Counted from the stretch's first letter, positions 45,600 to 54,160 are shown. The stretch is 64,000 nucleotides of DNA from Prolixibacteraceae bacterium (GCA_019856515.1 CP082230.1:1426001-1490000); one strand, 5' to 3'. The notes: generated from the sequence alone by a model not told the origin. Made by a program: numbers and translations.

Positions 45600-47495
45600 A
45601 TGAAACTCCTATACATAAAAATAGACTCTTACAAAAACTTAGATAATTTCTCTTTCACGTTCTCTAATACTCAAACCGATCTTTTCGTTGGAAAGAATGG
45701 ATCTGGTAAATCTAATTTTTTCGAAGCCATTGCGGAGATAATTCTACACATAATGGGGGAAAAATCTTCTTTGGATTATAACTATACAATCAAATATCAA
45801 TTAGACGGAAGAGAGATCCAATATTCCTTTGATTCCAATGCTTCTAAATGGAAAAATAATGCCGATGATGAAATAGCATCAATACCTTCAATAGATCAAC
45901 CGGAATACCTTCTCTTTTATTACTCTGGCCACAATCAATTCTTTCCAAATATTACAGAAAATTCTAATAATAAGGTTAAAAGAAATATTCGAAATACAAA
46001 TACCGACTTCTCTCGTCGATTCTGGGGTATTTCAAAGGATAATAAAAAATTGTTGCTCTATACAATACTACTCCTTCCTTCGTCTAATCCTGCAAGAAGA
46101 ATAATTATTGAAAAATTAGGCATACAAGCTATCGAAAATAAGGTCAGTTTAAAACTAAAACGTCCTGATTATGCAAACAATGAATCATACAATATTGACC
46201 CTATTGATCCTGAAACCCGATACTGGAAAGCGAAAGGAAAAGCCAAAGCTTATCTTGACAGTATATGTAGTGTTTCTTATCGTGCGACTGATGAGACCGA
46301 AGTAATCGATACAGGTGTGATGAATAATAATACGCAGTTTATCCATCCTTTTAACCTCGATACATTTCAGCATACATTTCAAGAAACAGCACCACTTCAA
46401 ATTTTCGAGATGCTCGATGCTTTAAACACCATCGGAATACTAGAAGATATTAAATTCAATCTCATTCTTAATAATGATCAACAAATTGCTACATCTAATT
46501 TTAGTGATGGTCAATACCAAACGACATACATTTATGCAATGAAATTGTTGTTTAGTAAATACAATACGATTTCTCTTCTAGACGAACCAGATGCTTTTAT
46601 GCACCCTGAATGGCAACTTAAGTTTTTTCAAGATCTCAACTCTATCACTGACAATCAAACGAACAACAACCACTTACTTATCTCAAGTCATAGTGCTGCT
46701 TCCCTAGTTAATTATGACGGGATAAAAGTTAATTTATTTCGTGTAATTAACGAAAAAGTAAAATGTCATCCAGCTAATAGAGATTTTGCATTGAAACAAC
46801 TTGCAACAAATGCTTTTCGTCTAAATACAGTCGACGATGTAATCTCCATGATCTACACTTGCAACAGAGACAAGAAGCCTATTTTATTTCTAGAAGGTAG
46901 CACCGACCCTAGAATGATAGAAACAGCTTGGTCGAAACTCTTTGATACCGAAATTCCTTTTATCCCAATGATGACTTTTACATGCGACTTTCTGCGCAGA
47001 ACAATTATAGATGAGCGTGTTCATGGTCAACTAGCTAATTTACCAATTTTTGCGCTCTTCGATTTCGATGAAGCATACAACCAATGGGATTCAGTAATCG
47101 CAAAACACGATCCAAGGATGCATATTTCCGAAATGGATCCATATAAGGGTCTAATGCGTCAATTCAGTGATCAATGCTATGCATTTCTACTTCCAGTACC
47201 AGATATTCAAGAGATAAAAGATTTAGTCATCAAAGATCATCAAACGAACGAAACATTCAAGGGCAACTCTCTTATGTCTATAGAACATCTTTTCTATTCA
47301 GAAGAACACCGTGACTATTTTAAAACCGAAAGAATTGCTGGGGGCGGTCAAAAGATAAAGTTCATTGAAAGTATGAAAACAAAATTTGCTGAGGAGGTTA
47401 TTCCTACTCTCTCCAATGATAAGTTCGAAATATTTCGTCCTCTCTTAAGCAAGATAAAAGAAATAATCCAATCGCATGCAAATGAATCCGTCTAA
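45600..47495 (+). CDS. OLD-like protein: SMC/ABC-type AAA ATPase fused to a TOPRIM-like nuclease
   Basis: This is a 631-aa protein. The ATPase part has Walker A VGKNGSGKS (residues about 30-38), the signature region TSNFSDGQYQTTYIY, Walker B SLLDEPDAFMHPEW (about 325-338) and the H-loop LISSHSAASL. From about residue 425 it switches to a TOPRIM-like fold with Glu431 in ILFLEGSTD and an Asp pair in ALFDFDEA (488, 490), which would bind Mg2+ for DNA or RNA cutting. Architecture and type I RM context recall OLD, RloA/RloB and PARIS AriA/AriB, but here both halves are in one chain. A HEPN-like gene follows. Confidence 0.8.
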   Translation: MKLLYIKIDSYKNLDNFSFTFSNTQTDLFVGKNGSGKSNFFEAIAEIILHIMGEKSSLDYNYTIKYQLDGREIQYSFDSNASKWKNNADDEIASIPSIDQPEYLLFYYSGHNQFFPNITENSNNKVKRNIRNTNTDFSRRFWGISKDNKKLLLYTILLLPSSNPARRIIIEKLGIQAIENKVSLKLKRPDYANNESYNIDPIDPETRYWKAKGKAKAYLDSICSVSYRATDETEVIDTGVMNNNTQFIHPFNLDTFQHTFQETAPLQIFEMLDALNTIGILEDIKFNLILNNDQQIATSNFSDGQYQTTYIYAMKLLFSKYNTISLLDEPDAFMHPEWQLKFFQDLNSITDNQTNNNHLLISSHSAASLVNYDGIKVNLFRVINEKVKCHPANRDFALKQLATNAFRLNTVDDVISMIYTCNRDKKPILFLEGSTDPRMIETAWSKLFDTEIPFIPMMTFTCDFLRRTIIDERVHGQLANLPIFALFDFDEAYNQWDSVIAKHDPRMHISEMDPYKGLMRQFSDQCYAFLLPVPDIQEIKDLVIKDHQTNETFKGNSLMSIEHLFYSEEHRDYFKTERIAGGGQKIKFIESMKTKFAEEVIPTLSNDKFEIFRPLLSKIKEIIQSHANESV

Positions 47496-47588
47496 ATCTA
47501 AGTTACAACAAAAGGTAAGCCTCAACCTAATAGCCTCAATAGTTACTTAGATGAGGCGTATAGAACAAGGAACAATAGTATAATATGT

Positions 47589-47612
47589 CTTCATGAATTA
47601 TCATTCATGAAG
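47589..47612 (+). promoter_or_regulatory. perfect hairpin over the first ATG of the HEPN-like gene
   Basis: CTTCATGAAT, TATC, ATTCATGAAG is a perfect 10-bp stem with a 4-nt loop. The ATG at 47607 lies inside the 3' arm, so in RNA it would be sequestered; in DNA the dyad could be an operator. Confidence 0.6.
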
Positions 47613-48239
47613 ACTATTTTGATCGAAACAATGAATCAGGAAGACAAAAAACAATTTGAAAAAAGAATCAAGATTAGTCTCGGCATCTTAAATTTAAGAC
47701 TTCAAAACATTAATAAAAACATAGAAAATGAGAATAGTTATATCCAAGACTATCTTTTGTCTAAAATCGATGAAGACGTTTATCTTGAGTCATATATTCA
47801 AAGTGAATTTGAAAATATTATTGCACAAGAAAAGGCAAGAAATTATCACAACATCATTATAGACTCATACTCTTTTTATGAAACCAGCCTAAAAAATTTA
47901 TGCGAATTAAAATCTTTGCCAACCAATCGGTGTCCAAATGGATGCAGTATACCACAACATCTTCTAAACCAGCTAAATATACAAACGAACAATATCCCTG
48001 AAACGAACAAAGTGGATGTTTTTAGACTTCTTCGCAATAATATAATTCACAATGATTCAAAATGTAAAAATGTAAATGATAAAAATAGGGTAATAATTGG
48101 GGTGGGGAATTATACTCAAGATCACAGTATACATATATACTTCTCAAACCTTAAATTTAGAATAATTAAAAAAGACCTAATCCAATTTTACATTGATGAT
48201 ATCTACACAATTACATCCTATATAATCAACACATTCTAG
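47607..48239 (+). CDS. HEPN-like domain protein (possible RNase) in the defence island
   Basis: This 210-aa all-helical, Asn/Lys-rich protein contains Arg143-x4-His148 (FRLLRNNIIHND), the signature of HEPN ribonucleases. It has a preceding helix, NIIIDSYSFYETSLKNLCE, of the kind that packs against it. HEPN proteins are frequent toxins or abortive-infection effectors. Its position after the AAA/TOPRIM gene of a type I RM locus suggests a guard or effector role like PrrC/RloC anticodon nucleases, though those are fused. The start could be 47607 or the ATG at 47631. No family-level match is certain. Confidence 0.6.
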   Translation: MKTILIETMNQEDKKQFEKRIKISLGILNLRLQNINKNIENENSYIQDYLLSKIDEDVYLESYIQSEFENIIAQEKARNYHNIIIDSYSFYETSLKNLCELKSLPTNRCPNGCSIPQHLLNQLNIQTNNIPETNKVDVFRLLRNNIIHNDSKCKNVNDKNRVIIGVGNYTQDHSIHIYFSNLKFRIIKKDLIQFYIDDIYTITSYIINTF

Positions 48240-48339
48240 GCTAGTTAAATCTAAATATTGACTTATACATAATGTAACTCAACTTGAAGAGCAAACAATT
48301 ATTACCTTAATACTCATATTACACAAATACAAACAACCT

Positions 48340-49077
48340 ATGGCAGAATTCTATACGACTAGAGGTCTTTCATTTCAATTGGAAGAACTGATCAAACGAG
48401 GCACAAAATTTGTAATCTTAGTGACTCCTTACCTTAAATTCTCGGAGACGCTATACGACAGACTTCAACTGCTGAAAGAAGACAATGTGGAGCTGACGAT
48501 CATTTATGGTAAAACGGAACTCACACGAAAACAAAAAACATTACTATTGGATCTCCATTGTAATATCTATTACAAAGAGAACCTCCATGCTAAATGTTAT
48601 ATCAACCAAGATGAGGCCATTATCGGCTCCATGAACCTTTATGAATTTTCGGAAGTGAATAATATCGAGATGGGCATCAAACTATCAAGAAAAAACGACA
48701 AGAAAGCCTATTTAGAATGTCTAGGAGAGGTGGAGACGCTGACCAAACAATCCAAAGTGATTAAACAGATCACATCTCAGGAGGAGAAAAAGCAAGAAAA
48801 ACCCATAACCAAAGAAGGAAAGAAGAGATACTATCGCGACCTGCATAAACAGTGGCTGCCCAAACTTCAAGCACTCGTCCCAGATATCAAACTATCTCTA
48901 ATCGAAGACCGTATCGTTTCATCCGATCATTACGATGCCAGATATTGGATTACCAATGAGTACGGTTTGATCACCCTTCACCTAAATACCCAAAAAGATG
49001 CAGAAGAACTCTATCCTTTCGTCAAGGAAAATCAAGTAAAACTAGACAAAGCCTTAAAAGGATACCGTTGCTACTGA
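48340..49077 (+). CDS. phospholipase-D-like (single HKD) protein
   Basis: This is a 245-aa protein. Residues 1-130 form a PLD-like domain: FVILVTPYLKFSETLYDRL, and the HKD motif His83-x-Lys85 (NLHAKCYIN) with GSMNLYEFSEVNNIEMG. The single motif resembles Nuc/BfiI-type nucleases, which dimerise to build one active site, rather than two-motif lipases. The C-terminal 100 residues (KRYYRDLHKQWLPKLQALVP...) are basic and helical. It lies at the edge of the restriction island, so a DNA-processing or defence role is more likely than lipid metabolism. Confidence 0.75.
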   Translation: MAEFYTTRGLSFQLEELIKRGTKFVILVTPYLKFSETLYDRLQLLKEDNVELTIIYGKTELTRKQKTLLLDLHCNIYYKENLHAKCYINQDEAIIGSMNLYEFSEVNNIEMGIKLSRKNDKKAYLECLGEVETLTKQSKVIKQITSQEEKKQEKPITKEGKKRYYRDLHKQWLPKLQALVPDIKLSLIEDRIVSSDHYDARYWITNEYGLITLHLNTQKDAEELYPFVKENQVKLDKALKGYRCY

Positions 49078-49460
49078 AACCCTCCATTTAACAAGATATG
49101 TCTATACACAGGCAGAGACACCGAATTTGAATTTCTGGATGATGAACTAAACTATTATCACAAAGGAGCACAAAAAATAGTTACATTTTTCGACCAACTA
49201 AAATAATGCTGCCTTTACCAAGACAGCATATAAACAGCCATACCTCATACAGACGCGATGCTCGCGCCTCTTCTCTACTATCATCCAATATGATCAGATT
49301 TTCAGTGCATGTTGCAGCATAATAAAAATCTGTGTTCATCAGTGTGCCATCCTTGCGCCACAACCCTTCGTGTCTTTGCGGCTTCGCGGTTCAATTCCCC
49401 TTACACCACAACCAGAAATCCGTCTAATCCGTGGCTATGATATTTTCTTTAATTTATGAG

Positions 49461-49591
49461 GGGCCAGGCCTTCAGCCTTTGGTTGTAGTTATCGCCGTAT
49501 TACCCAAGGCTCCAACCTGTATGATGCGCTACTGCGCAACATATGGTTTTCACCATTGGGCTATGTTATATTTCCCCTTCAGGGAATGTTG
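49461..49591 (-). repeat. 130-bp hairpin element, copy 4
   Basis: Opposite orientation to copies 1-3. The stem CCCAAGG...CATTGGG (49503-49560) has inner arms TGATGCGC, TACT, GCGCAACA, and it ends CCCCTTCAGGGAATG. Confidence 0.85.
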
Positions 49592-49757
49592 AAACATCAT
49601 CAAAAGATCCGTGGAAATCAGTCTAATCTGTTTCATCTGTGTACCACCCCCTTCGCTCCAACCCTTCGTGTCTTTGCGGCTTCGCAGTTCAATTCCTCTT
49701 ACACCACAACCAAAAATCCGTCCAATCCGCGGCGATGATATTTTCTTTAATTTATGA

Positions 49758-49889
49758 GGGGCCAGGCCTTCAGCCTTTGGTTGTCGTTATCACCGTATTA
49801 CCCAAGGCTCCAACCTGTATGATGCGCTACTGCGCATCATATGGTTTTCACCGTTGGGCTATTTTATATTTCCCCTTCAGGGAATGTTG
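49758..49889 (-). repeat. 130-bp hairpin element, copy 5
   Basis: Stem 49801-49858 with perfectly paired inner arms ATGATGCGC, TACT, GCGCATCAT; otherwise like copy 4. Confidence 0.85.
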
Positions 49890-50065
49890 CACCATTATCA
49901 AAAGAACCGTGGAAATCGGTCTAATCTGTTTCATCTGTGTACCACCCCCTTCGCTCCAACCCTTCGTGTCTTTGCGGCTTCGCGGTTCAATTCCCCTTAC
50001 ACCACAACCAAAAATCCGTGGAAATCCGTTAAATCCGTGGCTATAATATTTTCTTTAATTTATGA

Positions 50066-50197
50066 GGGGCCAGGCCTTCAGCCTTTGGTTGTAGTTATCA
50101 CCGTATTACCCAAGGCTCCAACCTGTATGATGCGCTACTGCGCAACATATGGTTTTCACCATTGGGCTAGGTTCGTTTTCCCTTTCAGGGAATGTTG
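50066..50197 (-). repeat. 130-bp hairpin element, copy 6
   Basis: Stem 50109-50165. Like copy 4, with GTTCGTTTTCCCTTTCAGGG at the end. Confidence 0.85.
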
Positions 50198-50428
50198 CAG
50201 CATTATCAAAAGAATCCGTGGAAATCCGTCCCATCCGTGCGCATCAACTCTTCGTGTCTTTGCGGCTTCGCGGTTCCCTTACACCTCTACGTAGTCATAA
50301 AAAAGATCCGTCACATCCGTGTCCATAAATTGGCACAGACTATGCAATATCAACCACAATAAAAGATCTGTTTCATCAGTCTAATCTGTTTTATCTGTGT
50401 GCGACCCCTTGCGCCACAACCAGTTATT

Positions 50429-51214
50429 CTATCGACTCTTATTGGCTATAAAATAGCTATGCTTCTTGCCCTTCAACTCAAAGGTGATCCGTTGGGTTTT
50501 GGGGATACGTGATTTACCTTGATAGATGTTCCGCACCTTATAGTTCTTAATATATTTGCGGTTTTTACGCACCAACCCCTCAATCTCGGCAAAGGTTCCT
50601 TTGTTGACCCTTTCGAATTGCGGAACAATATTGATGCCTTCGCTGATGCCTCCCAATGAGTTGGCAATCATATGCCCTCCTTGATAACGTTTGGCTCGGC
50701 TCTTACCGACAGCTTTCACTACTGCTTCCCGTTGCATCTTAGCACTTCGAGGCACAATATCGGCTTTGGCAAATGCGGGTAGTGAGGATTCAATAGGGCG
50801 TGCCATCGCATCGGTGACATACTTACCACCATTGGCCATATAGGTGGTATTGGGAAGTAGATTCTCTAGGTTTAACAGCGAGTTGAGCGACGACTTATTG
50901 GCACCCTTAGACACCCATAGTGCTTTGACTACCGTCTGTTTTCTTGTACGAACCACTCGAGCCAACTCTTTTCCATCAGGAGTAAGAATCTTAAATCGTT
51001 TGGTTCCCCCTTTGATGACATATTTTCCTGAGGCAACCAGGTCGTCAAAGGTCTTCACTCCGACCTTTAACACTTTCTTGGTCACTTTTTTGCGTGTCGT
51101 CTTACCAACAGCTTTAACCTCTCTTTTGGAGACGTACTGGGAACTCTCTTTAATGGTGGATTTACAACAACAACAAAGGAGTAGTAGGGTTAGTAACTTA
51201 AATATCTTTGCCAT
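50429..51214 (-). CDS. lipoprotein with DNA/RNA non-specific endonuclease domain (Endonuclease_NS_2 type)
   Basis: This is a 261-aa protein. The N-terminus MAKIFKLLTLLLLCCCCKST is a lipoprotein signal with four consecutive cysteines. Residues about 30-110 are basic and possibly a pretoxin-like module. The C-terminal domain contains RYQGGHMIANSLGGISEGIN and IVPQFERVNKGTFAEIE, matching the DGGHLIA-type active site of non-specific nucleases (His as general base, Asn as metal ligand). A membrane-anchored or exported nuclease suggests nutrient scavenging, competence or an antibacterial toxin. It overlaps the upstream membrane lipoprotein gene by 17 bp. Confidence 0.8.
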   Translation of the reverse strand: MAKIFKLLTLLLLCCCCKSTIKESSQYVSKREVKAVGKTTRKKVTKKVLKVGVKTFDDLVASGKYVIKGGTKRFKILTPDGKELARVVRTRKQTVVKALWVSKGANKSSLNSLLNLENLLPNTTYMANGGKYVTDAMARPIESSLPAFAKADIVPRSAKMQREAVVKAVGKSRAKRYQGGHMIANSLGGISEGINIVPQFERVNKGTFAEIEGLVRKNRKYIKNYKVRNIYQGKSRIPKTQRITFELKGKKHSYFIANKSR

Positions 51215-51956
51215 CGCTCTCTAACACTTTTATATTTAGATCTATCTGTTTATGTATCTGCCCCATCATCTCTCTCTTAATCTCTGCTTTCATATGCATA
51301 TGTGCCCAATTATCGCAGAACAACATGCCTACAATAAAACTTACTCCTGCCACTCTTTTAGACCATTTCCATACTTTTGTCGAGAATTCATCCACTCTCT
51401 TTCGTCGTTTATTGCTCCAACGTTTCCAGCCACCATATTTAAATTGAAAGGTCACATATAGAAAGACAATCAGTGGAACCATCAGGGATGCGATCCCCAA
51501 TTTCAGAATAAACTCAGCTATCTCCTCTAGAATAAGAAAGATGCCTGAGATAGCAATCTTATGCGAATAGATATCCATCACTGGCTGGCTATCGATCTTC
51601 TTCACTTTCACACGTAACTTATCCTTACCCACCGACACAAACGCATCCTCTAAATTATGCTTGATGATCCGAGTCACCACTCTGGGCTTATAGAAGTGAA
51701 ACCAGATACGTTTCACACGACGCTGCATCTTCTTATCTCCCATCTCGTAATAGTCGCGTATGTTACGCCAACCTAAGAACCCGGCATTTCGTTCCAAAGA
51801 GTCATTAAGCTGTGTGTATGCCTTATCAATATAATCTCCAGCATCCGCCATTATTAAGGTTTCAGTGTCGCCAAAGACTCGCTCTCTCTTGTTCTGTGGC
51901 TCATTACATCCAAGAATAAGAGAGGCAAAAAGAAGAATCATCAAATACCGTTTCAT
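51198..51956 (-). CDS. membrane lipoprotein of unknown function, paired with the nuclease
   Basis: The ATG at 51956 (a TTG one codon upstream is also in frame) gives 252 aa. The lipobox SLILGC follows a short signal. Residues about 25-125 are polar. Two adjacent hydrophobic helices lie near 130-165 (IAISGIFLILEEIAEFILKL; SLMVPLIVFLYVTFQF), and a third, GVSFIVGMLF, is near 210. No family is recognised. Its 3' end overlaps the nuclease start, so the two are translationally coupled. It could anchor, export or neutralise the nuclease. Confidence 0.6.
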   Translation of the reverse strand: MKRYLMILLFASLILGCNEPQNKRERVFGDTETLIMADAGDYIDKAYTQLNDSLERNAGFLGWRNIRDYYEMGDKKMQRRVKRIWFHFYKPRVVTRIIKHNLEDAFVSVGKDKLRVKVKKIDSQPVMDIYSHKIAISGIFLILEEIAEFILKLGIASLMVPLIVFLYVTFQFKYGGWKRWSNKRRKRVDEFSTKVWKWSKRVAGVSFIVGMLFCDNWAHMHMKAEIKREMMGQIHKQIDLNIKVLESDGKDI

Positions 51957-52094
51957 CAAATATATATTCCATTATAATTTAAGTGTTAAATATCATAAAT
52001 TATGATCAAACACAAAAACATAATATCAAAAAGAAAGTTATCGCTAGAAACTTTCGTGGAAGTGCTAAAGATAAAAACGACTAAAGAACAAAGG

Positions 52095-52480
52095 GGTCTT
52101 GTTGCAGATCGGACTGATTTCCACGGATTCTTTTGATAATGCTGCAACATTCTCTGAAGGGGAGATAAAACATAGCCCAGTGCGAAGCGCTGGGGATAGA
52201 TGTTGAATGTATAAGATGGGTCAGGCCTTCAGCCTTTGGTTGTAGATATCGCCGTATTACCCAAGGTTCATGTTTATGCAGCGCTACCGCGCAACATATT
52301 CATTTCACCATTGGGCTTGGTTCGGTTACCCCTTCGGGGCTTGGTTGAAACGAACGAGATGAAATACGGATGATACAGATCAGACTGATGAACACAGATT
52401 TTTTTATGACTACGTAGCGGCGCGATGCTCGCGTCTAAAAACAATATATCCGTAGATTAACGCAGATGGATTGTTTCTGA
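52095..52480 (-). repeat. repeat block G (minus-orientation units, composite)
   Basis: Contains GACTGATTTCCACGGATTC and GATACAGATCAGACTGATG, reverse complements of the units in blocks A-F. It also has a truncated hairpin-element half (52150-52200), a full hairpin element (52221-52348) and the palindrome GCGGCGCGA-tgc-TCGCGTCT near 52417-52436. Confidence 0.82.
52221..52348 (-). repeat. 130-bp hairpin element, copy 7
   Basis: The stem CCCAAGG...CATTGGG (52260-52315) has inner arms TTTATGCAGCGC, TACC, GCGCAACATA, followed by CCCCTTCGGGGC. Confidence 0.83.
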
Positions 52481-52503
52481 TATACCATCACAATCGATAT
52501 AAA

Positions 52504-52779
52504 CTAACGTCTTCTAAAACGACTCGCAACCCATAAGAGAACCAATACACCCACAACAATACCTACAATAAAACCATGACTCGAATGATAAACTCCGTAG
52601 CTCATTCGATAGCGTAGAAATTGAAGATGGTGGTAAGAGTTGCACAAAGACCATCCAAAAAATATTCCCAGACCTGTACCGATAAGAGAGTTTAACCCTC
52701 CTGAAAATCGAAAAGTACGAGATGTTATGTTTAGGTACATCGCGACCATTAGCGCAAGTAATATTAGAATACGATACAT
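52504..52779 (-). CDS. small membrane protein, unknown
   Basis: The ATG at 52779 gives about 91 aa; a longer frame from 52818 adds 13 hydrophilic residues and is less likely. Hydrophobic helices lie near residues 2-17 (YRILILLALMVAMYLN), 25-45 (GLNSLIGTGLGIFFGWSLC) and 68-86 (GFIVGIVVGVLVLLWVA), with an Arg-rich end (RFRRR). No family is recognised. It stands alone between two repeat blocks. Confidence 0.5.
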   Translation of the reverse strand: MYRILILLALMVAMYLNITSRTFRFSGGLNSLIGTGLGIFFGWSLCNSYHHLQFLRYRMSYGVYHSSHGFIVGIVVGVLVLLWVASRFRRR

Positions 52780-52889
52780 ATTTGACTCTTTATTGTTAAC
52801 AAAACAAAAATACAACATAATATTTTAGCTCCAATTAATTCCTCCTTTTATATGTACTGATTATATTCTTATTTGATATACAAATGGAA

Positions 52890-53625
52890 AAGACACTGTT
52901 AAGATACGAAGGGTTGAAACGCAAGGAGAAAAGAAGCACAAAGAATTATAGCCACGGATTGGACGGATTTGGTTGTGGTGCAAGGGGAATTGAACCGCGA
53001 AGCCGCAAAGACACGAAGGGATGAAGCGCAAGGGATAGCACACAGATGAAACGGATTTTATTTTATTCATGTAAGGTAACATATAGCCACGGATTTTAAA
53101 AGAACCGCTAAGGCGCAAAGACACGAAGGGTTGATGCGCACGGATGGGACTGATTTCCACGGATTCTTATACTGCAACATTCCCTGAAAGGGAAAACGAA
53201 CATAGCCCAATGGTGAAAACCATATGATGCGCAGTAGCGCATCATACAGGTTAGAGCCTTGGGTAATACGGCGATAACTACAACCAAAGGCTGAAGGCCT
53301 GGCCCCTCATAAGTTGAAGAAAATATCATAGCCTCGGATTAGACGGATTTGGTTGTGGTGCAAGGGGAATTAAACCGCGAAGCCGCAAAGACACGAAGGG
53401 ATGAAGCGCAAGGGATAGCACACAGATTTTATTATGGTTGTTACGCACGGGATGGGACACGGATTTCACGAATGGGACGGATTTTAGGTTGTTGCCCCAT
53501 ACTTGGTAGAGACGCGATGCTCGCGTCTAAAATATAGCACACGGATAAAGGGAAGCCCAAAGGCACGAAGGGTTGAAACGCAAGGGACGTGTCTTGGGTT
53601 CAACAGGCTACTACTGAATGATCAT
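52890..53625 (-). repeat. repeat block H (minus orientation)
   Basis: Units GCGCAAAGACACGAAGG, GCCACGGATT and AGACGGATTT: reverse complements of the plus-oriented blocks. The stretch at about 53020-53375 is nearly identical to about 61455-61790. It includes a hairpin element (53175-53309) and the palindrome AGACGCGA-tgc-TCGCGTCT (53510-53528). Confidence 0.87.
53175..53309 (+). repeat. 130-bp hairpin element, copy 8
   Basis: Stem CCCAATGG...CCTTGGG (53206-53263) with perfect inner arms ATGATGCGC, AGTA, GCGCATCAT. Almost identical to copy 9. Confidence 0.86.
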
Positions 53626-53733
53626 AGGGGAATCAAACGGGGATGAATCGGGTTTGAAACGGTCTTAATTTGAACCGAGGCAACACTTTTTTCGAAACTC
53701 GCTCATATTATTAGGCTTAAACATGAGCGATGT

Positions 53734-53928
53734 ATGGAGGAACTATGGACTGACTATGAACAAGGACCGTTTGAAGACCGTTTGAAAGCCGTTCGATTCC
53801 ACTATGAAACTGCTGTTATCTCCTTTTTAAATTCCACGATATTGGGTGTTTTATCTATTGGTAGTTTGTTGAAGAGGGCAAGTTGGAGAGGGGTTATGGC
53901 TATGATATCATATAAAAAAAGAGGTTAA
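53734..53928 (+). CDS. possible small ORF, unknown
   Basis: A 64-codon frame (MEELWTDYEQGPFEDRLKAV...) outside the typical repeat units. It is followed after 6 bp by a hairpin. The first half encodes an imperfect repeat (GPFEDRLKAVRFHYE), and the upstream DNA contains near-tandem GACCGTTTGAA. It may be a relic of a repeat-derived sequence. I cannot assign a function. Confidence 0.25.
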   Translation: MEELWTDYEQGPFEDRLKAVRFHYETAVISFLNSTILGVLSIGSLLKRASWRGVMAMISYKKRG

Positions 53929-53934
53929 AGCAGA

Positions 53935-53962
53935 AGAGAGTGACCATTATTGATCACTCTCT
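53935..53962 (+). terminator. hairpin, possibly terminator
   Basis: AGAGAGTGA and TCACTCTCT pair perfectly around a 10-nt loop, followed by TGCTATATTG. It could serve the small ORF upstream. Confidence 0.5.
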
Positions 53963-54003
53963 TGCTATATTGATTTGTCTAATCCAGACCTTCTATTTTA
54001 GCA

Positions 54004-54160
54004 CAACTTGATTTTGTAAATTACTACTCTATAGTTTTGCGATTAATACTTCTGGCATCTTTTAGCTCAACTTGAGTTTGTAAATTACTACTCTATAGTT
54101 TTGCGGTTAATACTTCTGGCATCTTTTAGCTCAACTTGAGTTTGTAAATTACTCGGTCCA
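54004..54160. repeat. 64-bp tandem repeat at the 3' end of tdh
   Basis: CAACTTGA starts at 54004, 54068 and 54132, and the intervening 64-bp units differ by two or three bases. The third unit contains the tdh stop codon, so the repeats are a tandem duplication of the tdh 3' junction. Confidence 0.9.

Larger units (their letters stand above)
49230..50430 (+). repeat. repeat block F with three tandem ~300-bp units
   Basis: The marker TTTTCTTTAATTTATGAGGGG starts at 49443, 49741 and 50049, so three units are spaced 298 and 308 bp. Each unit has a hairpin element plus AATCCGTGG and CTTCGTGTC/TTTGCGGCT/TCGCGGTTC modules. Before them lies the palindrome AGACGCGA-tgc-TCGCGCCT (49251-49269). Non-coding. 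Confidence 0.88.

Noticed and set aside
49556..50294. 135- and 146-codon frames in block F
   Set aside because: They read through tandem hairpin elements; duplicated strings (GPGLQPLVVVITVLPKAPTC) reflect DNA repeats, not protein repeats.
53108..53329. 73-codon minus-strand frame repeated identically at 61541-61762
   Set aside because: Identity is explained by the long direct repeat of a non-coding hairpin element.
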